Counted from the first letter of the stretch, positions 24,483-33,763 are shown. The stretch is DNA of 64,000 nucleotides from Bacteroides sp. 51 (GCF_010500965.1 NZ_QVMI01000002.1:1-64000), one strand, 5' to 3'. The notes: generated by a model not told the origin, from the sequence alone. Translations and numbers: made by a program.

Positions 24483-25520
24483 CTATTGTTGTTCCTTGAG
24501 ATATTCTTTGAAGAAATTATCCTTCTTCATGTCTATGGGGTAAATCTTCTGGCCATTAGCTATTCTTGTGCTATTAGTGAAAAGTATTGCGGTATCACAC
24601 ACTTCTTTATCGAAAAACTTTTGGCAATCCTCAAAGAAGTCACTCTTTTTCAATTGTGGATTATAATATTTACACATTACAAAAAGGTTGTGTAGGAACG
24701 CTCCCAAATCACTTTTCTGAATACCATTGATCGATGAAATAGGTTTTTGAATCTCTTTGTCAACTTTAATGTTTGTTATATGCTCGAGAACATGCACCTT
24801 AAAATACTCTAGTTCATAAGCGTAGAACTTGCAGGTTAATGTGTTGTCTATATATTTATAGATGTAACTAAATGCTTCATTTACCTTTTTTGCACTCGCT
24901 GATAATTCATTGCTATTATTGATATTTATAGCATCCAGATATTGTTGTAAAGGGATAGGCTCTTGGCTAAGTCGTTCTTCCAACTTCTTAATTTGAGCTT
25001 CATATTCAATCTGACTATTTGCTAACTTTTGGACCATTTCTTCTTTCATGGTTTGGATAGCTACTTTTGTCTGTATTAAAATCTCTTGATTTACTTTTTC
25101 GGTGGAAGCGTCGAGTTGTTGGATGCAAAATTCTACAATCATCTTTTTCCGGCGATGTATTTCACCACCTACTTTATTGTGACTAAGCTGTTTTTCATCA
25201 AGTAATCTTTTGTTTAACCATTCTCTGTCAAGCTTGTGAGTTTCAATATGAGTTTTATATTTATTGAGAACTTCCTCAGTCTTTAAGTCAAGCCCTCTCT
25301 TTATAAACAAGAGTAGGAGGACGAACAGACCGAAACATAGTGCCGGAAATATAACCAATGCAAATGCCGGGCTGAACTGATGATACATCCTTATACCTGT
25401 AAATGTCATACCAAAGACTAACAATAGCATCAGTATTATCAGTCTTTGGTTTCCTTTTATAGTTCTCGACTCATTGTTGAGACGTTCAGTTTTAGATCTC
25501 AGTTTCTTTATCCATTTCAT
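24483..25520 (-). CDS. Membrane-anchored coiled-coil protein
   Basis: Not recognised as a named family. It has two transmembrane helices near the N-terminus (about 27-45 and 51-72, ILMLLLVFGMTFTG and ALVIFPALCFGLFVLLLLF). A long helical/coiled-coil region (about 75-200) and a soluble helical C-terminus follow. I chose the ATG (MKWIKKLRSK) that overlaps the integrase gene by 29 bases; a TTG four codons upstream is less likely. Being coupled to the integrase, it is probably part of the element rather than a host gene, but its job is unknown. Confidence 0.65.
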   Translation of the reverse strand: MKWIKKLRSKTERLNNESRTIKGNQRLIILMLLLVFGMTFTGIRMYHQFSPAFALVIFPALCFGLFVLLLLFIKRGLDLKTEEVLNKYKTHIETHKLDREWLNKRLLDEKQLSHNKVGGEIHRRKKMIVEFCIQQLDASTEKVNQEILIQTKVAIQTMKEEMVQKLANSQIEYEAQIKKLEERLSQEPIPLQQYLDAININNSNELSASAKKVNEAFSYIYKYIDNTLTCKFYAYELEYFKVHVLEHITNIKVDKEIQKPISSINGIQKSDLGAFLHNLFVMCKYYNPQLKKSDFFEDCQKFFDKEVCDTAILFTNSTRIANGQKIYPIDMKKDNFFKEYLKEQQ

Positions 25521-26631
25521 GGTTCTGAGCAATAGCTGAAATGTTTAATCTTTTGGCGGCTTGTTCCATTAATGGGTTCACCACCTTGGTATAGCGCATT
25601 GTTGTACTCTCTTGCCTATGACCGAGAATATGTTTGATAGTTATAATGTCCGTTCCCAATGCCAAAGACAATGTAGCACATGTGTGTCTTGTACAATGGT
25701 AGTGGATATCCTTTTTTATGCCGATATCCTTTAACCATTTCTTTAGCGGATAAGTCATCATATACACAGACAGACCTTTGAAGACCAGTCCTTCTTTGCA
25801 TGGGCCTATCAACTCAATCAAGTCTTCTCCAACAGGTATGTTTGCCAAACTCTTAGTTTTTATCATCCGTTTATTGATATACCATCCGCCTTTGGGTAAT
25901 TTTTTGATGTCACTCCATTGTAAAGAGAGAACATCACTACGCCTCATTCCCGTAATACAAGAAAATATGAAAGCCTTACGTAATACCGGATAAGGGCATT
26001 TGCTGTTAATTACTAAATTAAGCTCGTCTAATGTCAGGTACTCAATCTCAGTTTCTTCTTCTGGTATTCTATCCAGGAAGTCGTTGATATTCTCTTTCAA
26101 TAGCCTCCGTTTATATGCATCTTTCAACATACCTCGGAAAGTCGAAAAATATCCGGCTGCCGAGTTTTGCTTTAGCTTCACTTTCTTATCATTCAACTTG
26201 GTCGTATTCATCAGATATTGACGAAACTTCTCACATAAAGCTACATTCACATCTGCGAAGGTGCACTTGTTATTTGTAAACGAGGTAAAATGTTGATAGA
26301 CAAACAGCCATTTCTTGTTATGCTTGAGGGCTTCTTTGTGGAAATATGCTAAGAAGTCTGTCTTTTCAATCACCTTATCATAGAAATCGTACTTCTCGTT
26401 GATAAGTTGTTCAAGAACTCTGAGACGCATAATTTCCACTTTCGCCATAATGCTTTTGACTTGCTCACGCTCTGCAAAGTTCTTCGGTTTCTCAGGCAAG
26501 TGAATCCCTAAGAAATAGCGTCTTGTCATTTTATTGGTATCAGGAATACGAATGGGAGGATAGAAGTCAAAAAACAACGATACTCTTCCTTTACTCAGTT
26601 TCTTCTTTCTCAAATATACTTTGGTATTCAT
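25492..26631 (-). CDS. int: Tyrosine site-specific recombinase (integrase)
   Basis: Integrase of the mobilizable element. The N-terminal arm-binding region is rich in basic residues (MNTKVYLRKKKLSKGRVSL), a SAM-like core-binding domain spans about 100-200, and the catalytic domain spans about 205-370. Catalytic residues visible are Arg in TGMRRSDVLSLQW (about 229), the H-x-x-R in HYHCTRHTCATLS (about 316), His in LGHRQESTT and the nucleophile Tyr in MRYTKVV (about 352). Length 379 is normal for Bacteroidales element integrases. Together with two direct repeats at 27126-27190 it suggests the element end lies near 27.2 kb. Confidence 0.93.
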   Translation of the reverse strand: MNTKVYLRKKKLSKGRVSLFFDFYPPIRIPDTNKMTRRYFLGIHLPEKPKNFAEREQVKSIMAKVEIMRLRVLEQLINEKYDFYDKVIEKTDFLAYFHKEALKHNKKWLFVYQHFTSFTNNKCTFADVNVALCEKFRQYLMNTTKLNDKKVKLKQNSAAGYFSTFRGMLKDAYKRRLLKENINDFLDRIPEEETEIEYLTLDELNLVINSKCPYPVLRKAFIFSCITGMRRSDVLSLQWSDIKKLPKGGWYINKRMIKTKSLANIPVGEDLIELIGPCKEGLVFKGLSVYMMTYPLKKWLKDIGIKKDIHYHCTRHTCATLSLALGTDIITIKHILGHRQESTTMRYTKVVNPLMEQAAKRLNISAIAQNHEMDKETEI

Positions 26632-26661
26632 ACATGTAACTTATTTGGTTATTGATTCGTT

Positions 26662-27078
26662 CTATTTATCACTATTTGTATTTTCGATAATATTACTTCT
26701 TTGTTGCTCATTAACATTATTTATGGCTATATTGCCGGATCCAAATACTTTTCGAAGTCCTTCAACACTCACAATGACGAATTTCCCCTTGTTGATTTTT
26801 GGTATCTTGTATGACTGGCATCGGTTATAAATTGTATCTCGATCAACGTTGAACATGGCACATGCTTCAGGTATGGTGATGTAGCCATCTTCGCCGATTT
26901 GGGCATTCTTTATATCATCCACATGTTTCTTTGAATACAAGGTGGTATTGCCGGTCTTTTCCTTTTTCTTAGGAATCTTATGGCGAGAAGTGAAATTATG
27001 TACGGCTTTTATGGTCATGCGGTATATCTTCTGTATATCCTCAATGGTGTACCATTCAGTTATTTCTTCCGCTTCCAT
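26662..27078 (-). CDS. Double helix-turn-helix regulatory protein
   Basis: Two HTH_17-like modules in tandem. The first is near 8-50 (WYTIEDIQKIYRMTIKAVHN, then SRHKIPKKKEKTGNTTLYSKK), and the second near 63-110 (GYITIPEACAMFNVDRDTIYNRC, then KIPKINKGKFVIVSVEGLRKVF). It lies 30 bases upstream of the integrase gene in the same direction. It is therefore a likely integrase regulator or directionality factor. It is intact. The tandem duplication of the module within one short protein is unusual. Confidence 0.78.
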   Translation of the reverse strand: MEAEEITEWYTIEDIQKIYRMTIKAVHNFTSRHKIPKKKEKTGNTTLYSKKHVDDIKNAQIGEDGYITIPEACAMFNVDRDTIYNRCQSYKIPKINKGKFVIVSVEGLRKVFGSGNIAINNVNEQQRSNIIENTNSDK

Positions 27079-27448
27079 ATAACCCTTTTTTAAGAAATAC
27101 TTATCGATACAAAATATTAAAGAGCTTGATAATCAGTGATTTACAATAAGAACGCTTAAATGGTGCAACTTGTTGATAATCAGCGATTTAATGGACTTCT
27201 ACTTTCTGGTCCGAAAGTGTAACACATTTTTGCAAATATATGATTTTTATTTTGTTTCAACACGCCTCTTGAGAGATAAATGGTTTCGCCTGTAAATTTT
27301 CCAAGGTGATGTATGGATACTCTAATATAATTGAACAAGATAGGGAAAATAAATTTGGTTCTGTCTGTATAAACAAGAAAGTGCCCCTCTATCCTCACGA
27401 ACGGAGAAGCACAGCACATTCTAATAATGAAACGGTCACCTCATAAAA
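27079..27448. other. Intergenic region at the putative element end
   Basis: No gene I can support. It contains an 18-bp direct repeat with one mismatch (TTGATAATCAGTGATTTA at 27126-27143 and TTGATAATCAGCGATTTA at 27173-27190, 47-bp period). A short inverted repeat follows (ACTTTC at 27201-27206, GAAAGT at 27213-27218). Repeats of this kind next to an integrase are candidate arm- or core-binding sites. Confidence 0.55.
27126..27190. repeat. 18-bp direct repeat upstream of the integrase operon
   Basis: Two copies of TTGATAATCAG[T/C]GATTTA, 47 bp apart start to start (about 4.5 turns). They precede the helix-turn-helix and integrase genes and could be integrase arm sites or mark the attachment region. 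No second copy was noticed elsewhere in the window. Confidence 0.7.
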
Positions 27449-27862
27449 TCACTTCAAACCAAAGTCTGCCGGCGTCTCTCCCCAAGCATCATTTTCCCAA
27501 TGTTCAACTTTGATCTTATCTACATACACGGCCATGATATTCAGAAATATCTCTGCTTTCTTTAGTTCGATATTTCTCTTTTTGGAGGCTGTTTTTTTGT
27601 TTTTAAACCATGTTATTGCCGTTGCGCTGTCAGTGTAAATAATAGCCGGTAAATAATTATTTTCAATTATATACTTGGCTGCCTCCACTACCCCTAAGAA
27701 CTCGCCGATGTTTACAGTCTGGTTACCCAACTCACGAATGAATAGTTGTTTTCCGGTTTTCAGGTCTATCCCACGATATCTTGTTGTCCCGTGTTTAGTG
27801 GAGTGTGCAGCGTCTGTAGCTATTCCTTCAACTGGAACTATGTTCTGTAATATTGTACCCAT
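27449..27862 (-). CDS. Ribonuclease H-like protein
   Basis: RNase HI-fold protein. The four acidic positions are visible: Asp in GIATDAAHS (about 17), Glu in NIGEFLGVVEAAKYI (about 54), Asp in IIYTDSATAITWF (about 76) and a last Asp in ETPADFG (about 134). The N-terminal first strand is degenerate compared with E. coli RNase HI. Proteins of this type on phages and elements process RNA-DNA hybrids during replication. It overlaps the upstream gene by 35 bases. Confidence 0.75.
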   Translation of the reverse strand: MGTILQNIVPVEGIATDAAHSTKHGTTRYRGIDLKTGKQLFIRELGNQTVNIGEFLGVVEAAKYIIENNYLPAIIYTDSATAITWFKNKKTASKKRNIELKKAEIFLNIMAVYVDKIKVEHWENDAWGETPADFGLK

Positions 27863-28346
27863 CCTGCTGCATTCTTTTTACTAAATAGTCAGCGTGGAGT
27901 TTAAACTCGTTGATGACGGATTCTTTGTCTCCAATATCCTTACGAGAATTTAGCAACTCCACAACCCCTTTTATTGTTTTGCTTGAATTGGATTTCCCAT
28001 CCAAGGGATCGAAATAGATAATTTTGTATCCAAAAGTTAGTGTTACCTGGTAGATACTGTGTGGAACTATATTTGTACTGATTTGAACCTTTTGCTTAAT
28101 TGGGGTTGCTGAAATAACGACATAACCTTTCCGGTTATGCATTTGCTTTAGTTCAACATCATACAATACGTTGGGGACAACTTCTCCTTTTAAGTCTTCA
28201 GATAGTACACAGATCTTTTTACCATAACCCGATTGTTCCCTTACACCTCTTAACTGCTTAGTTTTGGGATGGCTGGAAACAAAACCTATTAGTTCTCCAG
28301 TCATTTCTGATTTCACAAATTTGATTTGTGATTTCTCTACTTTCAT
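27828..28346 (-). CDS. Hypothetical protein upstream of the RNase H-like gene
   Basis: Not recognised. The 172-residue protein is basic and mainly beta in its first 110 residues (strands such as GKKICVLSEDLKGEVVPNV, YVVISATPI), ending in a helical tail (ESVINEFKLHADYLVKRM). It overlaps the RNase H-like gene by 35 bases, so the two are co-translated and may act on the same nucleic acid. An OB-like fold is conceivable but unproven. Confidence 0.65.
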   Translation of the reverse strand: MKVEKSQIKFVKSEMTGELIGFVSSHPKTKQLRGVREQSGYGKKICVLSEDLKGEVVPNVLYDVELKQMHNRKGYVVISATPIKQKVQISTNIVPHSIYQVTLTFGYKIIYFDPLDGKSNSSKTIKGVVELLNSRKDIGDKESVINEFKLHADYLVKRMQQDGYNITEHSSS

Positions 28347-28506
28347 CTTTAGTAATCATATTAATCAAATATAATTCAATCAATTAATAATCTAATAATC
28401 AGTCATCTTTATATAAAATACAAATACAAAATTATTCTATTTATTGTAATAATCATCGTAAAATACAGATTAAATTTTCATCGAAAAGCCATATCATATA
28501 CAAGGT

Positions 28507-29160
28507 TTACCATAACCTTTCATCTTCTGAAAAGTGGCTAAATCGTTCGTCTTTTCGTGATAACTCATTGAGCCCCTTACATTTCCAGTAACGATATATT
28601 CGATCACCAGTACGAATGAACCCCCAAACGTCCTGATGATTTATATACTGTATTCCTTGTTCGGTTAAAGGGCTAATAAAAGTAGCCGGATTATTAATTC
28701 TTGGATTCGGACCGATATAAAGGTGGCTTTTTTCCTTCCCTGATACAAAGATATTGTGGATCATAATGTCGCTATCAATCTTGTATTTGGTGATGAACCT
28801 AGCGAAATCATATATATCTGTGTTCAATAGGCTTCCATAGTGGAGTAGTGCATCTGTTTTGATTCTTTGGAATTCATATCCGATGTGCTCTCGGGATATT
28901 ATTTCATTCAATCTTTCTTTAGTAACTTCACTAGCTGTGCCATAAACAACCCTGAATCCATTTTTTGTAGAATCCACAACTTCTACATGACTTACAATTT
29001 CACGGCTCTTATTTATACTGTTGTCAATAGGCTCAATATCTTCCGCGATACATGATTTGATAATAGCAACTACGCCAATCAAGACTATTCCCAGCCACGG
29101 ATATATGGAGAGAATGGTTGCCATTCGATATTCTTTTTCGGTCCAATTGTTTTTCATCAT
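28507..29160 (-). CDS. Single-pass membrane protein, unknown
   Basis: Not recognised. One transmembrane helix near residues 13-36 (ATILSIYPWLGIVLIGVVAII) follows a short charged N-terminus (MMKNNWTEKEYR). The remaining 180 residues form a mixed alpha/beta domain, most likely exported, with several Tyr/Trp-rich stretches (YRYWKCKGLNE). Two adjacent ATG codons could serve as start. It stands alone between the RNase H pair and the PAPS-reductase-like gene. Confidence 0.62.
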   Translation of the reverse strand: MMKNNWTEKEYRMATILSIYPWLGIVLIGVVAIIKSCIAEDIEPIDNSINKSREIVSHVEVVDSTKNGFRVVYGTASEVTKERLNEIISREHIGYEFQRIKTDALLHYGSLLNTDIYDFARFITKYKIDSDIMIHNIFVSGKEKSHLYIGPNPRINNPATFISPLTEQGIQYINHQDVWGFIRTGDRIYRYWKCKGLNELSRKDERFSHFSEDERLW

Positions 29161-29275
29161 TCTTTTTGTTTATGTTTCAATTTATGGTAGACTCTCTATT
29201 GAGTAGAGATGGTGTTACTTAATAATAGATAAGTTGAATTAAGAATGTTTGGAGGAAGAGGCTAAATGTTTGTTC

Positions 29276-30259
29276 TTAGGTGCTTCCACAGTTCTCGCCA
29301 AATGCTCCAGCTGGTAAAAACCATTCTTCATCATCTAACATTATAATTGAGAGAGTGTATATGTGGCTTAATGCAATTCTTGCCAATTTTGTTGTAATAT
29401 CAGAATATATAGTTCCAGATTGAATCAAGGTTGTAAGGTCGCATTTTCGATTAATGGTGCAACCAAACTCTTTTTCAAGTCTGATTATATCTTTGATTTG
29501 TTCTGGGCTTATATAAGCAGCACTGGCAAATTGATTTCTTCCACTAAATATACAAAACTTGCATGAACAGCGATTCCAACCCATATAATAACATGGATGC
29601 ACACGAATGCGATGTCGCTTTATTATATCCCAAATTTGTTGTTCTTTCCAATCTCTTATAGGACGTAATCTGTCTACATGTCTCTTCTTATTGCTATTGC
29701 GTGCGTCGGATTTATCCGCTTCGAAGATTTTGTATTTGGCTCGTTGTGGTGATTCCTCACCTCTTTCACCTGATATAACTAATGTTCGCTGGTTGTTGAA
29801 TCTTTCTTGGTTGCGAATTGATGTGGCACAAACATCAATTTTTAAATAGGAGCTACACCATCTGACTTTTAAATCCGGTGACTGTTGTGGGAATTTCAGT
29901 CGAGTGGATAATTTTCCTCTTGTTCCTCCTACTTCATTAATGCCTCCTTCAGATGCTTCAAAGCAAATTGGAGCAGTTAGGCTGTTATTGCGTAATAATT
30001 CTCTTTTGAATCCGCCACTCTTCCACTGGAAGTATATCTTAACCCCAAACGCTTCAGCAAATTTTCTACAATAATCCGGTGTTACTTCCCAGTCAAAGAA
30101 CTGACCATTGTCTCCATCTATGTTTTGATGCCATAACTCAATTTTATGGAGTGGAACTCCTTGTTCTAATAACCAAAGAAAACAGGCGGTAGAATCTTTG
30201 CCGCCTGAAAATGATATGATATAGGTATCATAGTTGTGGATATTCAATAAACTGTTCAT
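29276..30259 (-). CDS. PAPS reductase-like PP-loop enzyme
   Basis: Phosphoadenosine-phosphosulfate-reductase superfamily (adenine nucleotide alpha-hydrolase fold). The PP-loop SFSGGKDST is near 17-25, WCSSYLK near 136, RPIRDWKEQQIWDII near 195, and an iron-sulfur-like cysteine set follows (CSCKFCIFSG near 229-238). Relatives include CysH, phage-encoded homologues and DndC/SspD of DNA phosphorothioation. No dnd or ssp partner genes are near. It is transcribed divergently, 82 bases from a KAP NTPase gene. The substrate is unknown. Nucleic-acid modification or sulfur chemistry in defence are possibilities. Confidence 0.82.
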   Translation of the reverse strand: MNSLLNIHNYDTYIISFSGGKDSTACFLWLLEQGVPLHKIELWHQNIDGDNGQFFDWEVTPDYCRKFAEAFGVKIYFQWKSGGFKRELLRNNSLTAPICFEASEGGINEVGGTRGKLSTRLKFPQQSPDLKVRWCSSYLKIDVCATSIRNQERFNNQRTLVISGERGEESPQRAKYKIFEADKSDARNSNKKRHVDRLRPIRDWKEQQIWDIIKRHRIRVHPCYYMGWNRCSCKFCIFSGRNQFASAAYISPEQIKDIIRLEKEFGCTINRKCDLTTLIQSGTIYSDITTKLARIALSHIYTLSIIMLDDEEWFLPAGAFGENCGST

Positions 30260-30341
30260 AATTATTGTTTTGAGAATTCTTTAAGAAGTCTGTTTTTCTT
30301 TTTATTTTTGAATATTTAATCTTTAATGTATTTTAGACCAA

Positions 30342-31745
30342 ATGAAAATTAAGCATTCTGATATTCTCATTAATGAAGAAGATCCTTTTCTAAATTGTAA
30401 GTTAAACAGAAAAGCATGCGCTACTATTCTAACGAACATAGTAAGAACCTATTCAGATGGTTTCGTTATGGCAATAGACAATGAGTGGGGGACAGGAAAG
30501 ACTACGTTTGTCAAAATGTGGAAACAGCATCTCGAAAATAACAATTTTAATACAATATATTTTAATGCTTGGGAAAACGATTTTGATACCAATCCTTTAG
30601 TTGCTATTATGTCTGAATTGAACTGTTTTACAAACTCTTCAAATGGTTCGATATTTAAATCTATGATTGAAAAAGGTGCTATCCTGTCAAAGAATATGCT
30701 TCCGGCTTTGATCAAAGGAATTGCAAAGAAGTATATTGATACAGAAATTCTTGTCGATGCAATTGAAAATGCAACAAAGGGTGCTACCGAAATTTTAGAA
30801 GAAGAGATTAAAGAATACTCCAGTAAAAAGCAAACGATAAAAGATTTTAAAAATGAGTTAGAACGATTTGTGAAAACCGTTAGAGGCAATAAGCCAATAG
30901 TCTTTATCATAGACGAATTGGATAGATGTAGACCTAATTATGCTGTTGAAGTTCTGGAACAAATGAAGCACTTTTTCTCTGTGGATGGAATTGTTTTTGC
31001 CCTATCTATTGACAAAATTCAATTGTGTCATGCGATTGAAGGCGTATATGGTAGTGAACATATCAATGCAAATGAATATCTAAGGCGATTTATTGATCTG
31101 GAATATTCTCTACCTGTTCCTGATACAAAAGATTTTTGTAACTATCTATATGATTATTACGAATATGATGATTTTTTTAAATCAAATGAGCGCATAAGAG
31201 TATCAGAATTAGCCGATGATAAAGAACGCTTATTAGGGATGGCCGAAACTATATTAAGAGGAACAACACTAAGACAACAAGAAAAGATTTTTGGACATGC
31301 CAGATTAGTCGTTAACTTCTTTCCCAAGGGTCATTATTTATTTCCACATTTGCTATTTTTTCTCATCTATGCAAAGACATTAAAGTCTGGATTCTTTGAA
31401 AGAATAGCGTCTTATACTATTTCCTTACAAGAATTGGTCAACGAGTTTGAAGATATTTTTCAAGATAAAGTGTCCCCCTCATGTAGCGTTAATTTTTCAT
31501 ATGTAGAGGCACTTTTGCTTTATTTTTATAATAACCAACGGAATAATTATAAAACGAATGAGTTGTATAAAGTAGACGATAATGGCAAGCTGGAAGTTTT
31601 AGTGATTTCTCGATTTAGCAATAGTGGAAATAGGCCTCTAAATAGTTATATTTCCAAAATAATAAATTCAGGTGAGTTTGATGATATAAAGTTGAATTAT
31701 TTGATTGAAAAAATAAATCTTGTTAGTCTTTTTGTTCTTAGTTGA
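30342..31745 (+). CDS. KAP-family P-loop NTPase
   Basis: STAND-like KAP NTPase. Walker A (NEWGTGKTTF) is near 47-56, FNAWENDFDTNP (a KAP hallmark) near 76-87, and Walker B (VFIIDELDRCRPNYAVEVLE) near 187-206, then FALSIDKIQL. Many KAP proteins have transmembrane inserts between these motifs, but none is clear here, so it may be soluble. The C-terminal 200 residues are helical and unrecognised. KAP NTPases occur in several bacterial defence systems. The divergent PAPS-reductase-like gene is the only close partner. A G/C hairpin follows. Confidence 0.85.
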   Translation: MKIKHSDILINEEDPFLNCKLNRKACATILTNIVRTYSDGFVMAIDNEWGTGKTTFVKMWKQHLENNNFNTIYFNAWENDFDTNPLVAIMSELNCFTNSSNGSIFKSMIEKGAILSKNMLPALIKGIAKKYIDTEILVDAIENATKGATEILEEEIKEYSSKKQTIKDFKNELERFVKTVRGNKPIVFIIDELDRCRPNYAVEVLEQMKHFFSVDGIVFALSIDKIQLCHAIEGVYGSEHINANEYLRRFIDLEYSLPVPDTKDFCNYLYDYYEYDDFFKSNERIRVSELADDKERLLGMAETILRGTTLRQQEKIFGHARLVVNFFPKGHYLFPHLLFFLIYAKTLKSGFFERIASYTISLQELVNEFEDIFQDKVSPSCSVNFSYVEALLLYFYNNQRNNYKTNELYKVDDNGKLEVLVISRFSNSGNRPLNSYISKIINSGEFDDIKLNYLIEKINLVSLFVLS

Positions 31746-31803
31746 TTTATTATTGGTATTGCGACTTTGAGAGAATAACACAGTTGTGTGTGAAAGATTG
31801 GAT

Positions 31804-31828
31804 AAGGGGGGGGCTAAATGCCCCCCTT
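31804..31828. terminator. Bidirectional G/C hairpin terminator
   Basis: An A-A-G-run arm faces a C-run-T-T arm across the loop GCTAAATG, giving at least 8 bp, followed on the plus strand by TTTATG. It lies between the convergent KAP and DUF4276 genes and overlaps the latter's stop codon, so it can end transcription from both sides. Confidence 0.7.
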
Positions 31829-32511
31829 TATGTGCATTGAGAAATCAATAGGTCTATCCATCTTTTAAAGCGAGGGCATTTCTCAAGTATTTTTTCTATA
31901 GTAGTAAGTTCCGCAATATCTACTGCATCTGCTGCTTTATTATATTTTCTCTTATACTTTGCGTATATATCACCTAAACGTACAGAGGGAGCGCCTTGTG
32001 GCGTACTGTTAATATCTTCGATTGACGAAAACTGTTTACATAGTTCAACTACATCTTGCTTTATTCGCTCATCCTCCAAGTCAAAACCTTCAGTAGGCTC
32101 TGCAAAAAGAAGTGTTTCAAACTCATGTCGTTGAATGTAAGGAATAAAAAAACGGTAAGGTATTATTGACTGTACGGCCTCTTGCAGCTTCTCTTCCATT
32201 TTTGTCAATTTTCGCTCTATGTTGGTTTCCTTTACACACTCTGCATATCCGGGTAGTTTCTTTTCACTATTTAGCCGGTAATGATCGATAAAGGAAGTAA
32301 CAATAGGATGATCCTTACGATGAAGAACCGGTTTAATGGTATTTTTGAAGTGTTCAATACTATTAAACCCATGTCCTCCTCCGCTCATTGTTATCATTAT
32401 AGACTTTATATGATGATCGGGAATACCTTGAGATATTAAATATGGGCGTAAAATTCTATTAACAAACTCATTTTCGCTCTCGCCTTCTACAATAAATACA
32501 AGCTTTTTCAT
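31828..32511 (-). CDS. DUF4276 (TOPRIM-like) protein
   Basis: The N-terminus KKLVFIVEGESENEFVNRIL is the signature of DUF4276, a TOPRIM-like fold with a catalytic Glu, and later acidic residues (SFIDHYRL near 68, HEFETLLFA near 130) would complete a metal site. It overlaps the AAA ATPase gene by 4 bases (start codon inside the upstream stop region), showing strict translational coupling. ATPase plus TOPRIM pairs include OLD and PARIS defence systems, in which the TOPRIM part is a nuclease. This pair has the same logic, but its function is inferred. Confidence 0.82.
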   Translation of the reverse strand: MKKLVFIVEGESENEFVNRILRPYLISQGIPDHHIKSIMITMSGGGHGFNSIEHFKNTIKPVLHRKDHPIVTSFIDHYRLNSEKKLPGYAECVKETNIERKLTKMEEKLQEAVQSIIPYRFFIPYIQRHEFETLLFAEPTEGFDLEDERIKQDVVELCKQFSSIEDINSTPQGAPSVRLGDIYAKYKRKYNKAADAVDIAELTTIEKILEKCPRFKRWIDLLISQCT

Positions 32512-33593
32512 GGTCTGCCTCCGATCACGTTCTTATTCCATAAATCGCTGATAGTATAATTATCGAGCCATTCTTTAAGTTCCTCTGAATTCAGACGTTT
32601 AAAGATGGACTGTTGCTCTTCCCTGTCGACTGTTACAATATCCTCTGGTTCAAAGTTATCAACCAGATTGACTGATTGAGTAGATACGATAACTTGAGTT
32701 TTAATCGATGCCTTCTTCATTAATCCTGCCAGTTTATTGATAGCAAAAGGGTGTAATCCTAACTCGGGCTCATCAATAATAATAACCTGAGGTGCCTCTG
32801 GCTGCAAGAGTAAGGTCGTAAGAGCAATAAAACGTATGGTCCCATCCGATAAATGTTTCGCGTCGAAATAAGCATCCGAGTTTTTTTCTTTCCATCTCAA
32901 GCGAATCTGATTATCATTTAACCGATCGGGTGCAAGGTTAAATCTATCAAAATAAGGAGCTATCGACCGAATCGTCATTTCTATTTTTCTAAATTCTTTT
33001 GGGAACTTTTCCTGCATCCAGTACAAGAATGCAGGTAAGTTTGCTCCATCCTCTCTCAAGAATTCGTTATCATTGATTAAAGCAGCCTTTCGTAAGCTAG
33101 AAGTTTTGCCAGTATCATGAAAATGAAAGACGCGAAAGGATTGCATAAAATCATTCATGAAGCTAAATCGGCCATAGAATTTCATCCTTAGTTCACTTTC
33201 TGTTGCATTTTCACTTAGTTTTCGATGATCCCATCCTAAACTTTGGTGTCCATATTTTGCTCGGTTAAACTGAACATCTTCATATTCAATAAATAAACTA
33301 TTGTTTGAGTTAGGGTTCAGTTTGATTGCATATTTATTTATTTCATTAAATTCTAGGCAACCATAAATAAAGTCCGACATTTTAGTCCCGAAGTACAATA
33401 AATCATCGCTACTGCCTTCCATTGCAACATACTGCTGTAGATGTCCATCATAGATATTCTTTAAGAGTTTAAAGAAACTGATAAAATTACTTTTACCCGC
33501 ACCATTTGAGCCTATCAGCATGTTAATAGGCTTCATCTCTAAACTAAGCGAATGAATGGATTTATAGTTCTCTATTTGTATATTGTTTATCAT
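32508..33593 (-). CDS. AAA15/ABC-type ATPase partner of DUF4276
   Basis: RecF/OLD-like ATPase. The N-terminal NNIQIENYKSIHSLSLEM leads to Walker A (GSNGAGKSNF, about 30-39). The ABC signature region LSDGTIRFIALTTLLL (about 255-270) precedes Walker B (VIIIDEPELGLHP, about 280-292) and the switch motif VIVSTQS. I chose the ATG at MINNIQIENYKS, where the family's N-terminus begins, over one 15 codons upstream. It is followed by the DUF4276 gene with a 4-base overlap. It appears intact, and a two-component anti-phage system is the most likely role. Confidence 0.85.
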   Translation of the reverse strand: MINNIQIENYKSIHSLSLEMKPINMLIGSNGAGKSNFISFFKLLKNIYDGHLQQYVAMEGSSDDLLYFGTKMSDFIYGCLEFNEINKYAIKLNPNSNNSLFIEYEDVQFNRAKYGHQSLGWDHRKLSENATESELRMKFYGRFSFMNDFMQSFRVFHFHDTGKTSSLRKAALINDNEFLREDGANLPAFLYWMQEKFPKEFRKIEMTIRSIAPYFDRFNLAPDRLNDNQIRLRWKEKNSDAYFDAKHLSDGTIRFIALTTLLLQPEAPQVIIIDEPELGLHPFAINKLAGLMKKASIKTQVIVSTQSVNLVDNFEPEDIVTVDREEQQSIFKRLNSEELKEWLDNYTISDLWNKNVIGGRP

Positions 33594-33763
33594 AAAACGA
33601 TGAAGTTGTTTATTACAGATCGTTTGATATTTATGCAAAAGTAGTAATTATTGTGATTAATGTTTTATGAATGGCTTTTATATTTTATATTATCAAAACC
33701 AAATTGATAAGAATGCATCATTAATTTCATCCTATGTAAGTTCACTGTTATCAACATGTTACT

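Noticed and set aside
27180-27419. 79-residue frame near the element end
   Set aside because: It spans the direct repeats and inverted repeat and lacks protein character.
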